A stretch of DNA of 64,000 nt from Chlorocebus sabaeus (GCF_047675955.1 NC_132911.1:69907133-69971132); one strand, 5' to 3'. Counted from the first letter of the stretch, positions 1 through 11,600 are shown. Translations and numbers: made by a program. The notes: generated by a model not told the origin, from the letters alone.

Positions 1-99
1 CTCAGGAGGCTGAGTGGGAGGATCACTTAAGCCCAGGAGGTGGAGGCTGCAGTGATCATGCCACTGCACTCCAGCCTAGTTGACAATGAGACCCTGTCT

Positions 100-139
<40 letters not shown>
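1..139 (+). mobile_element. Alu (3' half, cut by window edge)
   Basis: Right-arm Alu sequence ending in an uninterrupted A39 tail at 101-139. The form looks like an older AluJ. Confidence 0.9.
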
Positions 140-142
<3 letters not shown>

Positions 143-1654
143 GGGCTATAGAAGGTGATCCCCAAATATACAATAACAAAACAACTTTTCAATGGGTTTA
201 TTATATGCATAGCCAGGAAATGGGAGCCACACCCGCAGTTCCCCTGAGAATGTGGAAATAGGATGATCTTTTGAGTTTCAAACTATAAGACAAACAATGG
301 ATCGGAGCAGAAGCAATGATGTATACAGGCAGAATGGAGCCCAGGTGAGCTCAACTGAAACAAGGCTTGAGGTAATGACGTTATCTAATGGACGTGCCAA
401 TCAGAAGCTGATGTGGAGAAGCAACTACTGGCAGAGAATCTCTAGCACCTTCCAGGGGAAGCGGGTACCCTGGTCCACAAACATGAATATCACAGAAGAT
501 ACATCCCCAAAGGGACATGGGTGCACCAGGCAACTTGCTTCCCTTGCTCAGAATCCATGCTCACCAGCTGATCATAATTTGGCTTCCCAGGAAGATTTGC
601 CTAAAGGGAGAGAATAATTGATAGTTACATTTCTCATTGTAAATTAAAATACTGATAGTGTTTTAAAAAAATAGTTACTGTGAGCTTGGTTAATGTGGGT
701 TTGCCATGATAGTTCCACTCTCTATGTACTGAAACACTGCGCCTGAGTTTTTAAGGATCTATGAGTTTATCAGACTTTCTGTACACATTAAATATTGGCC
801 AAGGTATGGCCATCTCGTGAGAGTGACCAGCTGACCATATTCCTCTACTATCCTCAGGCCTCTATACCCACACTGTCCAATATGGTAGCCACTAGCCCCA
901 TGTGGATATTGGGTGCCTGAGATATGACTAGTCCAAATTGAGATGTGCTGTTAAGTACACAATATACACTGGATTTCAGAGACTTAGTACCCCCCAAAAG
1001 AATGTAAAACATCTCATTGTTTTTATATTGACATTTTAAAATGATACAATATTTTGGATATATTGGAATCGATGTTACTAAAATTAATTCCATGTTTTCT
1101 AAATGTGGCTACTAGAAAACTGAAAATTATGTGGCTTGCATTCTGTTTCTATTGGACATCAACACTCTTCTGTACAAATAATGTTAATGTGTTTGACTTA
1201 GAAGTTTGCACCATATCCCTTCTAATGAATTGGACCTGGGAAGATATAGGAATGGCACAGTGGTACCTTTTTTACATTGGTATCAATCAAGTAGAATGGA
1301 GTAGCCTTTTCTTATCACTTTAAAAAGGCCAATGATTGATAGAAATAAATTACTAGAAATAAAGTACTAGTATTTTAGTACTTGCAAGAGTTGCTGATGT
1401 CTTAGGCAGTTCACCACTGTGGGAACAAAAGGCCTGGCTCAAAGCTGACCTCTCCCCTGTGTTAGTCAGGACGCCGAACAGCCCTAACTGGGCTTCGGCC
1501 TACTCACTTGCAAGGTGAGACATTAGTAGATAAGCTCGGACTGAGTAAACATCTGAGGGATGAATGCAAGAGCCAAGAAGCTACCTTTGATTTCCTTGTA
1601 ATTTAGCACTGTGTTTTCCAAAGGATTGAGTTAAAAGGTAAATGTCAAAGATAA
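140..1654. other. Intergenic sequence downstream of PDE7A
   Basis: No gene is supported. 140-870 and 1160-1654 show no repeat family I can name. The open frames here are short and unlike any protein I know. The next gene on this side, MTFR1 from memory, is not reached. Confidence 0.6.
871..1158. mobile_element. Small DNA-transposon-like element with terminal inverted repeats
   Basis: One end reads cactgtccaata and the other ttctattggaca, in inverted orientation. The interior carries facing copies of a 'tagccac' / 'gtggct' motif. This is the layout of a non-autonomous hAT-type element common in mammalian genomes; the exact family is not assigned. Confidence 0.55.
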
Positions 1655-3265
1655 AAATATGAAAAGATAGGTTTTTATTCATCAAAAGTTAACAGCAACA
1701 GGCACATATTAAAATGAGTATGGCAAAGCCTTTTACAAATGGCTTTACACTCAAGCTTTCTCCCAAGAAAATGGCTGTTGCAACAAACTGTAAACAATTA
1801 ATAAACAGTCTTTTACAGTAACAAGGGAAATACAAATGAACTAAAAGAAAGCACCGGTTTCTCTTAAAACTAGATTACAGTTGTGCTTACTATACATAAA
1901 ACAATTTAAAACAAATTACAAAAGTGGAATGTTTGAAGTTTAAAATTAGTCCTTATAGTTTGTCCTAGAAAACATCTGTTCACATCAAAAGGCCCGTCAA
2001 AGGGTAACGTTTCATCAAAGGGAGGGACAAGAAAACAATGCACTTTTTTCAAATCAAAACAAGAAGTTTGGTCACTTAGCTATGTGCATAGTTTAAGGCA
2101 ACTGGAGCAATCTGTTACAGCTTACCTACCAACCTTCCCCTCCCCCGAGTGTGGCTGCTCATTATGTCACATTCTAAAATAATAAATAAAAGCTTACATT
2201 TCAAATCTCTTCCCACATGGAGAAACATAACATGCACAGTCACACATGCACAAACATGCACGCAAACACACATCCATACATTCACACACAACATACCTCT
2301 CACTCACTGCAGCGAAAGGGACTTTAGTACCCTTGATCTGAAGGACACACTTCCCCATCCCACTTTTATTTCAGATTGGCAAATACCCTGAGCTGATTAT
2401 GGTGTTTTAAACATTCCACCTTTTTCTCGCATGTGCAGGTCAAGTGTACAGTAGTGAAAACAACATGCAATGTCTTCACTGCAGAATCATAATACAGCTA
2501 GGACATTGGTGTTCTTCCCCTCCCGCCCCAAATTAAAAACTAATTGTTAAAAAAAAAATTGCATTGCCAAACAGCACTGGAGTGAAAGCTTGGCGGTACT
2601 CTATGATAAATCTCAGTTTCCAGTGCACGAAATAAAACTATAGCAAATGGGAGGCTTTGGTGGCATCCAAAGAAGAAAAAAGGCAAACCAGGGGGAAAGA
2701 GCTGCAGTCTAAAGTTTGATCTTTAAATTTGTTTGAGTGGTTCCTTCACAATCATGCTCCAAGGCAATTTAGAACCAATATTTTCAGAGTTGATTTGTAA
2801 ACATTGTCTTGCCAGAGGCAGCAGAGGCTGGGCACTTCACATTTCCATTTTCTCAGAGAGAACTTAGTGGAAGGTACAAGATACACATTGTTGCATCAGA
2901 CTGGTTAAATTCCAAGAGATTGTTGCTGAACAATTCAACTTTCACGTTTTGAAGATTAGACGCTTTGAAAAAGTCGTGGCACATATCAAAACTTCCTTTG
3001 TTACTCCTTTCGGATTCTCTCCTGCTGGGCTTTGCATATTCAAGGTTCCACATGAAAGCCAAATTCATATTGCTGTATGTTCAGGTCTTACAATTAACAA
3101 GTGGGTTCAAATGATCCAACAGAGGAAATCTTGGAAATAAATAATGCTGGCTGGCATCACTCACTTGGAAACCTTGGCAGTCAAGAGTAAGTTCTCTCAC
3201 CTCAAGACCCCATTTCACATTTCTAAAAACCTCCAGGAGGCAGTTTGTCCCACTGGTTCTGGGGG
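1655..3265 (-). other. PDE7A: PDE7A 3' untranslated region
   Basis: Minus-strand sequence after the stop at 3266, about 1.6 kb down to the first well-placed canonical poly(A) signal. It is free of Alu and L1 insertions although the flanks are dense with them, which fits retained transcript sequence. It contains A/T-rich stretches with several ATTTA-type motifs and a CA/CATA-rich low-complexity tract at about 2226-2295 (GT-rich in the mRNA). The distal end is inferred, not shown. Confidence 0.75.
1674..1679 (-). terminator. PDE7A: Candidate PDE7A poly(A) signal AATAAA
   Basis: TTTATT on the plus strand reads AATAAA on the minus strand. Cleavage would be expected 10-30 nt further, near 1645-1665. 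Another AATAAA on this strand (within about 2363-2372) could serve a shorter 3'UTR. Confidence 0.6.
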
Positions 3266-3471
3266 TTATGATAACCGATTTTCCTGAGGTAATAACTGTG
3301 AGTTCAACTCAAATGCAGCATCAGTGTCCTCACTGCTGGACTGTTCTCTCTGCAGTCCCTTCCAGCTGGCTTTATTCAGCCCCACATGTCCAAGCATTGT
3401 CTGGGATAGCCTTGTATTGGAAAACCTGGCCCATTCTGTAAATAAAGGCTCCACTAGGTAAGTCATAAAAC
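3266..3471 (-). CDS. PDE7A: PDE7A exon 13 (terminal coding exon, residues 415-482)
   Basis: Minus-strand exon of 206 bp. It starts after a tttctcaag acceptor and completes Gly415, split G|GT with exon 12. It encodes the last 67 residues, ending in LLPQENRLS and a stop at 3266-3268. The first half (about 416-450) is the last helical part of the phosphodiesterase catalytic domain. The rest is an acidic, serine-rich tail (SSSEDTD) typical of PDE7A. No internal stop or frameshift is present. The preceding intron 12 is 4326 bp. Confidence 0.97.
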
Positions 3472-3600
3472 CTTGAGAAAATAAATAGAAGAAAAAGTTA
3501 TTAACATATATGCTGAAACTCTTATCTTTAAAACATCATCTATACAGTGTTAACCTTCCTACGTCCTACTCCAGTATTACCTAGATCTTATTTTTCAAAA

Positions 3601-3668
3601 GATTCCTGTGTGTGTGTAGGTGACACAGTCTATAAATGTACATATCTGCTTTGAAGAACTGATTTCTT
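3601..3668 (+). repeat. Left copy of 68-bp duplication flanking AluY
   Basis: Matches 3967-4034 at 63 of 68 positions. The preceding 'caaaa' can align with the end of the poly(A), so the duplication may be up to 72 bp. Confidence 0.93.
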
Positions 3669-3966
3669 GGCTGGGCGCGGTGGCTCACGCCTGTAATCCC
3701 AGCACTTTGGGAGGCTGAGACAGGCGAATCACGAGGTCAGGAGATCGAGACCATCCTGGCTAACACGGTGAAACCCTGTCTCTACTAAAAATAAAAAAAT
3801 TAGCCAGGCACAGTGGCAGGCGCCTGTAGTCCCAGCTACATGGGAGGCTGAGGCAGGAGAATGGCGTGAATCTGGGAGGCGGAGCTTGCAGTGAGTGGAG
3901 ATCGTGCCACTGTGCTCCAGACTGGGCAACACAGCGAGACTCCGTCTCAAAAAAAAAAAAAAAAAA
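3669..3966 (+). mobile_element. AluY, full length
   Basis: Starts ggctgggcgcggtgg and has AluY diagnostic features (cgaggtcaggagatcgagac, ctaacacggtg). It ends in a poly(A) at 3949-3966. It is flanked by a 68-72 bp direct duplication rather than a usual 7-20 bp target duplication. Confidence 0.93.
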
Positions 3967-4034
3967 GATTCCTGTGAGTGTATAGGTGACAGAGTCTATA
4001 AATGTACATATTTGCTTGGAAGAACTGATTTCTT
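3967..4034 (+). repeat. Right copy of 68-bp duplication flanking AluY
   Basis: Direct copy of 3601-3668 with five substitutions and no indel. It begins directly after the Alu poly(A). Confidence 0.93.
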
Positions 4035-5734
4035 AAGTAACTCAATGGAAATTTAAGTAAAAGTGAACTGACAAACATATCCAATCTTTTCCGGTTATCC
4101 TTCTCAGTGGCACAACTACATTCTTCTACTTAAGCAAACGTACACTGGCCATATTAACTCTGAGGATACCTGGCCATAACCCAATTTGAGGCAGAGTTGC
4201 AGGGCAACAACTGGAGGCTAAGAAGGGGTCTCCTTCAGGACTAAGGGTGATGTGGCCTGAACTGAAGTGGAGCTGGCAGTAGTCTACTGCTTTACCCCTT
4301 AGGGATGGAATCTTCATGCCTGGTCATGATTACAATTGGTCATTTTATTTAACTCAGAAGTTATAAAGCCAAAACTTATGATAAGAGTCAGTCTAAAAAT
4401 AACAGGTGGGGTTAGTGAAAAAAAATAATTAAAGTGAACACCAAATGTGTACCAGAGACCTATTTGATAAACAATTCATATAACTCCCTTAATTCACAGT
4501 CAGAAAAGGAAAATGAGTGATTTCAGGATTGTCTGCTTCTTTATACAGCACTCCACTGCACATTAGATCTGACTTAATACTAAGTAGTATCTTACACAGG
4601 GTCAAAAGAAGCCCTCTAGAAAATAGCTATCAATCAAATCATATTATATATCGGGAACAAATAACATCTTTCTCACATTTTGATCTGTTAAGAATGGGGA
4701 AAATATACGTTCAGATTCTATCACTGCTTTAAAATTGTCTTCATATCCAAGACTCATTGCAGCAAAAGACCATGTAGAACACAGACAACACAGGTTCCAT
4801 TTATCCAACATAAGAATCTCACCAGAATTAAAGCAACTAGCATCCACTACTTTTAATCAGGAAAGTTATATATGGTCTGATGGCTGAATTTTTAAGTGTA
4901 CATAATTATGGTATCTGAAATATTATGTACAATATGTGCAATAAGGCTTGCTTTCATTGATCCATTCCCTCCACACATATTTACTGAGAACCTACTATGT
5001 CCCTGGCACTGTGCCAGGGTGGCTGGGTATACAGCAGTGAATAAGATAGACAAGATCCCTGCCCTCAAGGAGCTTATGTTCTGGTGAGGAGAAAGAGACA
5101 GCAAACATAGAAAAGTGTCATTAGAGTCAAAGCACACAGCGGCTTTCTGGCAGCCATCCTCACACTGCAGTGTCATGTTGAGCCAGCCACCCAAAGCCCT
5201 GTCTTTCCTACGTGCCATAAAGTCATGAGCCACGAGTTGTGTACCCACATGCAGGCCCTTATTATTATAGGTTTCACACCATTCACCTTATTTCATCCCT
5301 CCCACTGTTCCAACTGGTTGAGATCCTTGGGGATCTTACCTCCAACAGCCAACAAATTAGCTATCACTTTTGGCTCTATGTTAACCTAAAATTTCTTTTA
5401 GGTCTTAAATACTTGATAAAAATGAACAGGCCAGAGCCACGGACACAGCCTCTCTCTCGGAGGGCAGGACTCTCTATTAATTAGTACCTCGAACACAGCT
5501 GTTCAACCATTTGTGAATCCATTTAATTGTACTGGCCCCACAAGCCTCTACTTTATCTTCACAGATTTCTCAGGACGCCTTGTCAAATGCCTTACTCTTA
5601 TCCAGTACATGATATTTTCTTGTTCAACAAAATTAGTATTCCTATCAAAGAAGGAAACTGTATTAGTTCAACATGACTTGTACATACTGCCCCGATGCTG
5701 GGGAGTAGTAATCACTGCTTGGTGAGTTGCTAAG

Positions 5735-5880
5735 AGGCTGGGATTGGATTTGATGTCAGAAAGACCTGGATTGAAGGCCAACACCAACACCTGTTAACTG
5801 CATGAAGTGGGCAAACCATCTGAAAACAAGGATGCTCAAAGCACCTGTCCCCTAGGGTTGCTGTGTGTAGTCAGCAGATG
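5735..5880 (-). mobile_element. MIR-like fragment
   Basis: Reads like the reverse of the MIR core (gtcagaaagacctggattgaa, cctgttaactgcatgaa). Diverged. Confidence 0.5.
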
Positions 5881-6144
5881 TTAACGATCACCATCAGATC
5901 AGCGACCTTATCCCTGACAAGTCATTCTAGATCTGTACAACACTGACAAGATCAATAGCTTGAGATGAACAGTGAAAGGGATCTAGTTGTTACCTTATAA
6001 AAAGTGCAATGTTTTAAATCTCATTTGCAAGTTCTCCCATTAAACAAGGGAGTAGTTTACTCAGATAAAAATACATTTAATATTAAAAGTAACTGAGTTG
6101 ACTACCCATTCACCTGTCTTCGATTCAATTCTCTTTTGTCCATT

Positions 6145-6411
6145 TTATTTATTTATTTATTTTTGAGATGGAGTGATGGAGTTTCATTCTGTTGCCCAGG
6201 CTGGAATGCAGTGGCACGATATCAGCTCACTGCAACCTCTGCCTCCCAGGTTCAAGTGATTCTCCTACCTCAGCCTCTTGAGTGGCCATCATGCCCAGCT
6301 AATTTTTGTGTTTTTAGTAGAGGTGGGGCTTTCACTATCTTGACCAGGCTGGTCTCGAACTCCTGACCCCAAGTGATCAGCTCGCCTCGGCCTCCCAAAG
6401 TGCTGAGATTA
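6145..6411 (-). mobile_element. Alu, 5' truncated
   Basis: Minus-strand Alu lacking the 5' end of the left arm. TSD cttttgtccattt at 6132-6144 and 6412-6424. Confidence 0.92.
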
Positions 6412-7708
6412 CTTTTGTCCATTTCTAATGTATTCTTTTGCATTTGAAGATTATTCTACTTTAGAATCAAGACAAAGCATATCTGGTTCTAAATTGTTTC
6501 ACTATCTTCCCAAAAGAAAAGCATCTGCTACCCTCAGCATTCCTGGCCAGTCTGAGCTCTCTGGGAGATTCGGCATCCCTCACACTCCTAAAGTCTAGGC
6601 CACACTTCTACATGCCCTTCCCTTCTCTGCCTGTCACTCTGCAGTCAAATCGGCCACTACGCACTTTCTTCCACCAGTATCCATTGCAATCACAATGTAG
6701 CACATATTGTGCTACCTTCTGAGTTTCTGAAAACCTCATCTTTCTGAACTTTGGGCACGTATTTCACTGTGTTCAGTCTGATTCTCAAAGGCCCTATTTA
6801 ATACCAGCTACCCAAATCACACTCCTCTCTCTATTCCTTGTTGAGCTACTGCCCCTGCAGAATCCCCCTCCTTTATACCCAAAGCCCAACACACTCAATC
6901 CTAGTCAACCTTCCTGTGAACTTCTGCAACAAGCTACACATACTTCAGTCACAGGACACTTTCATTATGCTTTCTGTAATATTACAGTTAGTAGTTCACT
7001 CAACACATAGTTCTCAAGGGCCTCCTGCTTCCGGTGTGGTGCTAGGTCCAGGAATACACAACCAAGTGGATCAGGCACTTTGGAATCTGGAAGAAAAGTG
7101 ACTGACGCCGCCTAAAGCAAGTGGAGAGCAGCTTCTGGAGAAGATGACATTTGAGCTGGCTCTTCAAGAAAAATAACTCTATGAGGCACATGGAAAGCAC
7201 TGGTGAGGCACAAAGAGTGAAAGAACAGCGTGGACTTGGGAAACACAGAAGCGTCCCGAGATGCTGCAGGCAAGTGAGAGGGAAGCTGAGGCAAGATGGC
7301 TGCAGAGCATTTGAAGCTAGATTATAAGGGGCTGTCTAGGATGTTGAAGAGTTAGAGTGAATCAACAGGCAGTGGTAAGAGTCCGGAAAGGCAGTGGCAG
7401 AAGCTGGTCTTCATATTATGATCAAGCTCAGTGGGTCACCTATCCATTGTTATTTATCTTATTTTTGTCATTTCTTTGTTTACCTATCCATTTTTAAATG
7501 GCAGTCCCAAATGATGCAAAATAAGCTTCCACATGGGCAAATAATGGATTCTTATTTACATAAGAACAGAAACAAGTTATTGCTGCTGCCTGTTCTGCAA
7601 AAATATGCTTTTTACATCCAAAATTAAATGAGAATTAGAAAAGTCGTAACAAGGGAAAACAAGGGTAAAATTTCTTAAATTATTTTAAAAAATAGAAATG
7701 AGCATAAT

Positions 7709-7714
7709 TTTAAT
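7709..7714 (-). terminator. PDE7A: Candidate ATTAAA signal for a short PDE7A isoform
   Basis: ATTAAA on the minus strand lies about 85 nt past exon 12 and about 55 nt past the in-frame stop of the exon 12 read-through tail. It could support early polyadenylation in intron 12. No transcript evidence is available here. Confidence 0.35.
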
Positions 7715-7797
7715 ATTTTATATTTCAAATATATTTCCCTTCTTGATAAAAACAGTGGCATTTTTCTAACCAGCTATATCTAAATATGTATAGTTAC

Positions 7798-7878
7798 CAA
7801 TCTGGATGTTGGCAATAGATTCAGTGTGACGATCGCAAAGTGGACTCACACCCAAATGATACTTTTTTTCTATATCTC
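7798..7878 (-). CDS. PDE7A: PDE7A exon 12 (residues 388-415)
   Basis: Minus-strand exon of 81 bp, phase 1 in and phase 1 out. It encodes the stretch from Gly388/Asp389 to Ile414, including CDRHTESIANIQIG. The Gln in SIANIQ is residue 413, the invariant glutamine that hydrogen-bonds the purine ring in all PDE catalytic sites. The acceptor is a strong pyrimidine tract ending tttatag; the donor is ATTG|gtaact. It is divisible by three, but skipping it would remove the nucleotide-binding glutamine. Read-through past the donor gives a short alternative C-terminus (see findings). Confidence 0.97.
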
Positions 7879-8528
7879 CTATAAATGAAAAAAAGAGGAG
7901 TATTAATATGAAGAACATCTACTGGTTAAATACATAAGTAAAGGCTTCAACATACCTGTGCATTTCTTAGGAAAAACACACTTAATCCTCATGAGAGGAC
8001 AGCTTCACAATTAGTTCTTTTTAAACTTTTAAGTTATTCACATACAGAAGAGATTGCCAAGCTGATATTTTTATTTAAATGCAAGAGGTAGAAAACTTTC
8101 ACTAGATGTCATCCCAAGACTGTAATTTATAACACATTAATATACAACTTGAAAGGAAGGTTCATGAAATAAAGATTCCTGGATCTGGGCTTTAAATTAC
8201 ACATACACAAGTTTTTCATGTTCGTATGGCCCTCCACACATGACAAGGATAAAGCAAGTTCAGGGAAGTCTTTCTGTACAGCAAAATTCCAAACTTAATC
8301 TATCTATACTCATAAATGCATAAATATATCTGATCATTCCAAAAGAGGACTTCTAATTTTCAAAACAGATGCTCAATTTGTAGAGTATTGATTATATGTA
8401 TATCTATTGTGAATTGTTACTAAAAATATCAAGGCTCTACTGTTAGACCCATATAAATTACTGAGTTATTTTATTCTTATGATGTTAAAAAAATGAACTG
8501 GATAGATTAATTATTGCTCAATACTGTA

Positions 8529-8534
8529 ACGTGC
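8529..8534 (-). other. PDE7A: Non-canonical GC 5' splice site of intron 11
   Basis: On the minus strand the exon/intron boundary reads CAAG|gcacgt. GC-AG introns are a minor, U2-spliced class that usually compensate with a good AG upstream of the cut, as seen here. The only join that gives the PDE7A residues H-Q-G-D-I-E across exons 11/12 uses this GC. No GT within a few bases keeps the frame. Confidence 0.9.
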
Positions 8535-8631
8535 CTTGATGGAAGAATTCCTCCGTTACTTTTTCACTCCACTGCTTGCTTAATTCCCAGGTCCGACATG
8601 GGTTACAAATATCAGCACATTTCAAAGCCAT
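8535..8631 (-). CDS. PDE7A: PDE7A exon 11 (residues 356-388)
   Basis: Minus-strand exon of 97 bp opening in phase 0 with ATG GCT, which is internal Met356 and not a start codon. It encodes MALKCADICNP, in which Asp362 is the metal-coordinating aspartate of the PDE catalytic site, and runs to FFHQ plus the first base of Gly388. The acceptor is tttgctag. The donor is not GT: the exon ends CATCAAG and the intron starts gcacgt. The reading frame of exon 12 requires this GC donor. Confidence 0.97.
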
Positions 8632-9057
8632 CTAGCAAAGAAAACATTAATATTGTTTTAAGATATATACACACTTGACAATAATACCAAAGAACCAAGT
8701 GCAAGGACTGGATTAACCATAAATATAAATAAATAAGCCAGAAATATAATTCTCCTATTTTTAGATGTAAGAATTTATGAGAATAAAATGCTATTTCTTA
8801 ATTGGTACCCTAATCTTGTAAAAATTGTCTTCATCAGAAATCTTGAGTATGAAAAACACATAACCGATGATGCCTTCCTAGGTAGCAGATTCACCAGTGA
8901 TCTCCTTCTGAAAGGAGTGTGTGCTAATTGAAGGAAATTCCTTAGCTTGCCCTCAAGATTTAACCACTCTGAAAAACTACACTAGAATATTTCATTTTTT
9001 AGTTTGACAGTCACATAATTTATCCTAGAAATAGAATGTTTCCAAGCCCCATTTTAC

Positions 9058-9202
9058 CTGTAAAACCAAATGTCTATGTCTGGTGTCTTCTAGGCATAAA
9101 TCACCTCTATCCAAATGGGACCTAAACAAAGACAGATACTCATTCTGGCGACTGATGTCTGTGGCTAGTATCAGAGCACCTATCTGTGTCTCCATTTGTT
9201 GC
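9058..9202 (-). CDS. PDE7A: PDE7A exon 10 (residues 307-355)
   Basis: Minus-strand exon of 145 bp. It completes Arg307 (AG|G) and encodes 48 residues, including METQIGALILATDISRQNEY and ending HRHLVLQ. This is the ATD-containing helix region of the PDE catalytic fold, between the second and third metal-binding segments. The acceptor is aattccag and the donor is CAG|gtaaaa. Intron 10 is only 426 bp. Confidence 0.97.
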
Positions 9203-11171
9203 CTGGAATTAGAGAAATACAAAGAGAAAATATAAGACTTTTAATTAAATGTTTACTTCTTGATTTTTTTTTCTTAACCATAATAATCGGAAGGCTTTAT
9301 AGTACCCTAAAATATCCAACTATCATTCAACTTAAAATTTATCACACACAAAAAATGAGTTTTATGGAATGCTTCAAAAAAAGCTATTAAAATAATCAAA
9401 ACTAAAACCAAGAGAGTTTGTAGGAAAATACCAATATGCAAACATTCCAAAAGGAGAGCCTTTATTTTGCCAGTCAAGGTGGTATTATTTGCTTAAAAAA
9501 CAAAAATCAATATAACATTGGTATGTTGTTTGAGAAAGTTCCTTGCTGGGATTCTTTGCTGGAAAATTCTCGTGCTAAGGGTAATTACACAACTTTGGTT
9601 TCCTTTTTAGTGCCTGAGATCTGAAGGCAGAAGGAAGATTCAAATAGAAAGAATAATGACCCATTCAACAGCTGACTCCTACAGACATTTTGACTAAGAT
9701 GCCTGTTGCAATTCCCCTGAGCAACTTAATAAAGTTCAGCGTCAACTGTGTTTTCAAGGTTAAACTCAAGAACCAATCAGTTATCTGTAAATGAATATCC
9801 AATTTTTCTGGAAGGAAAAAGGTAACATGTTAATACAAACAGCAAATACATACATCATTTATAAAACTGCCTCAGGTCACTTAACAAGATAAATACACTT
9901 TAAAAAAAATTCTTGCATTTTGTTTTAATGAGCCATAGCAAACACTATCTCTGTATAATGATCAGTAAAGAGCTCAAATAGATACAAAGACTCACAATAC
10001 TGAATGTTAAATAAAGCAAACTCTAACTGAAGAAAACATTAAATAATGCTATTAGGTAGTATTCCTTATTTCCATTTTTATTAAATCTGAGAACTCAACA
10101 GGGTTAATCATCAAATGCAAAACATGATTTTTAAAAAGGGAATGAAGCAAACATTTTAATCTGTCTTAATTTTAAGATCATAATTTACATATACAGTGTA
10201 TTTAGGCAATTTTCATATTTGTACTACAGCAAAAAAATTTTATGTACCAGAAGTATTGTCATACTCCAAATGGTATCTGTGAATAAAGATTTAAAAAAAT
10301 AAAAAATAAAGTCCAACTTTTTTCTCACGGTCATTACATAAAATACTTAGTTTTTTATAAAGTTGTTTTAAATTATGAAAGGGAAACCATAGAACAGCGG
10401 GTGGAACTTAAATTTTAATACTCAAACATATTTTTATGCCTCACCACTTTTCTTGACGTGGATGGCTTCGATCCACTTTCATGGTTTCGTGACTTGCATT
10501 TTCCCTCAGTGTAACATTACTAAAAAGCTTGTGTGTGGACCACACTACGGCAATGATGTGAGATTTTATAAACCATCACCATCGTGTTATTCACATTAAT
10601 GCTCTTTATTAGGTTCTAAAATAGCCCACTTATTTTTTTTTCTAAAATATTAGGGTTTTTTTCATTCATTATTATATCCTATGGCTCCAGAAGTGTGACT
10701 CCAGGATTATGCTATTGAGGATATTAAGGCACTGTCTTTACTTTCTTGTCAGTTTTGAAAACTTCTGGGAACAGATTTTAATAAATCTATTTAATATAAT
10801 AGAATGTTTACATTCCATCCACTTAACCTTTGTACCTAGACCTTAAGGTTTTATTCAGCCGCGTATGGAAATATGTAATATCTATTTATGTAAATAAGCA
10901 GTAAACTATGCCTGAGCCATTGTGTATTCGGAGTGATTTTATAGTATTCAAATCCATGAAACAGTCTTTCATAAAAATAACTATCCATTAAAATGTTACC
11001 GACTATACAGTAGGATAGGTCTAAATTATTAAAATTGTATATAATTTATTTGACAAACACTGAAAACTGCGGAACACCTGAACATCACAATTTTTAAAAC
11101 TTTACAAAATTACTTTACCAACTTTACTTCTATAACCAATAACAAATTAAATGTGTCCTAATCCAACCTAC

Positions 11172-11263
11172 CTGCTTTCTAATGGCAGATGTGAGAATAA
11201 GCCTGATTCTCTCAATAAGCCCACTGCAGATCTCCAGTGGTGATTTTCCAGTACTGAGGTATT
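11172..11263 (-). CDS. PDE7A: PDE7A exon 9 (residues 277-307)
   Basis: Minus-strand exon of 92 bp. It opens in phase 0 with NTSVLENHHW and ends LPLES plus two bases of Arg307. ENHH is the conserved segment after the second HD motif in PDE catalytic domains. The acceptor is tttgttgtag and the donor is AG|gtaggt. A spurious open frame runs through the acceptor on this strand. Confidence 0.97.
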
Positions 11264-11468
11264 CTACAACAAAGGACGTTTCTGAGTTACTTAATGATAC
11301 GTCTCTTTCTAGACATATAATTACCAACAATACTGTTAGCAATATTAATCTGGTTAAAATTCTAACATTCACTGAGAATTTATTTTCATTACTTTCATTT
11401 CTTCAAAATATGAAACATTTTCTAGAATGCAAAAAATAGTAAAATCTTGATGATAAAATTGCACTAAC

Positions 11469-11600
11469 CTTGTATAAAGTTGCCAAGTAATGGTTAGTTT
11501 TAATAAGGAAAGGTTGATTAACACCTGGATGATCCAGATCATGAGTGGCAGCTGCAATTAAGCTCAGCAAGATATCCCAAGGAGTTACAGAATTGGCAAG
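11469..11600 (-). CDS. PDE7A: PDE7A exon 8 (residues 233-276, HD metal-binding motif)
   Basis: Minus-strand exon of 132 bp, exactly 44 codons, phase 0 on both sides. It encodes LANSVTPWDILLSLIAAATH and then DLDHPGVNQ. His252 and Asp253 of the HDLDHPG motif ligate the catalytic zinc/magnesium pair. The acceptor is cacacttcag and the donor is AAG|gttagt. The intron between exons 8 and 9 is only 205 bp, so these two exons are tightly spaced. Confidence 0.97.

Larger units (their letters stand above)
3472..7797 (-). other. PDE7A: PDE7A intron 12
   Basis: 4326 bp with two Alus (3669-3966 and 6145-6411), a MIR-like fragment (5735-5880) and an old repeat of the 'tactatgtccctggcactgtg' kind near 4960-5100. 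6580-7400 is old, diverged sequence with no supported gene. Confidence 0.7.

Noticed and set aside
297..617. 106-codon plus-strand frame downstream of PDE7A
   Set aside because: No recognisable protein, no regulatory context; composition suggests old repeat-derived sequence.
8629..8631. ATG at the start of exon 11 as a possible translation start
   Set aside because: It is internal Met356, in frame with upstream exons; starting here would lack most of the catalytic domain.
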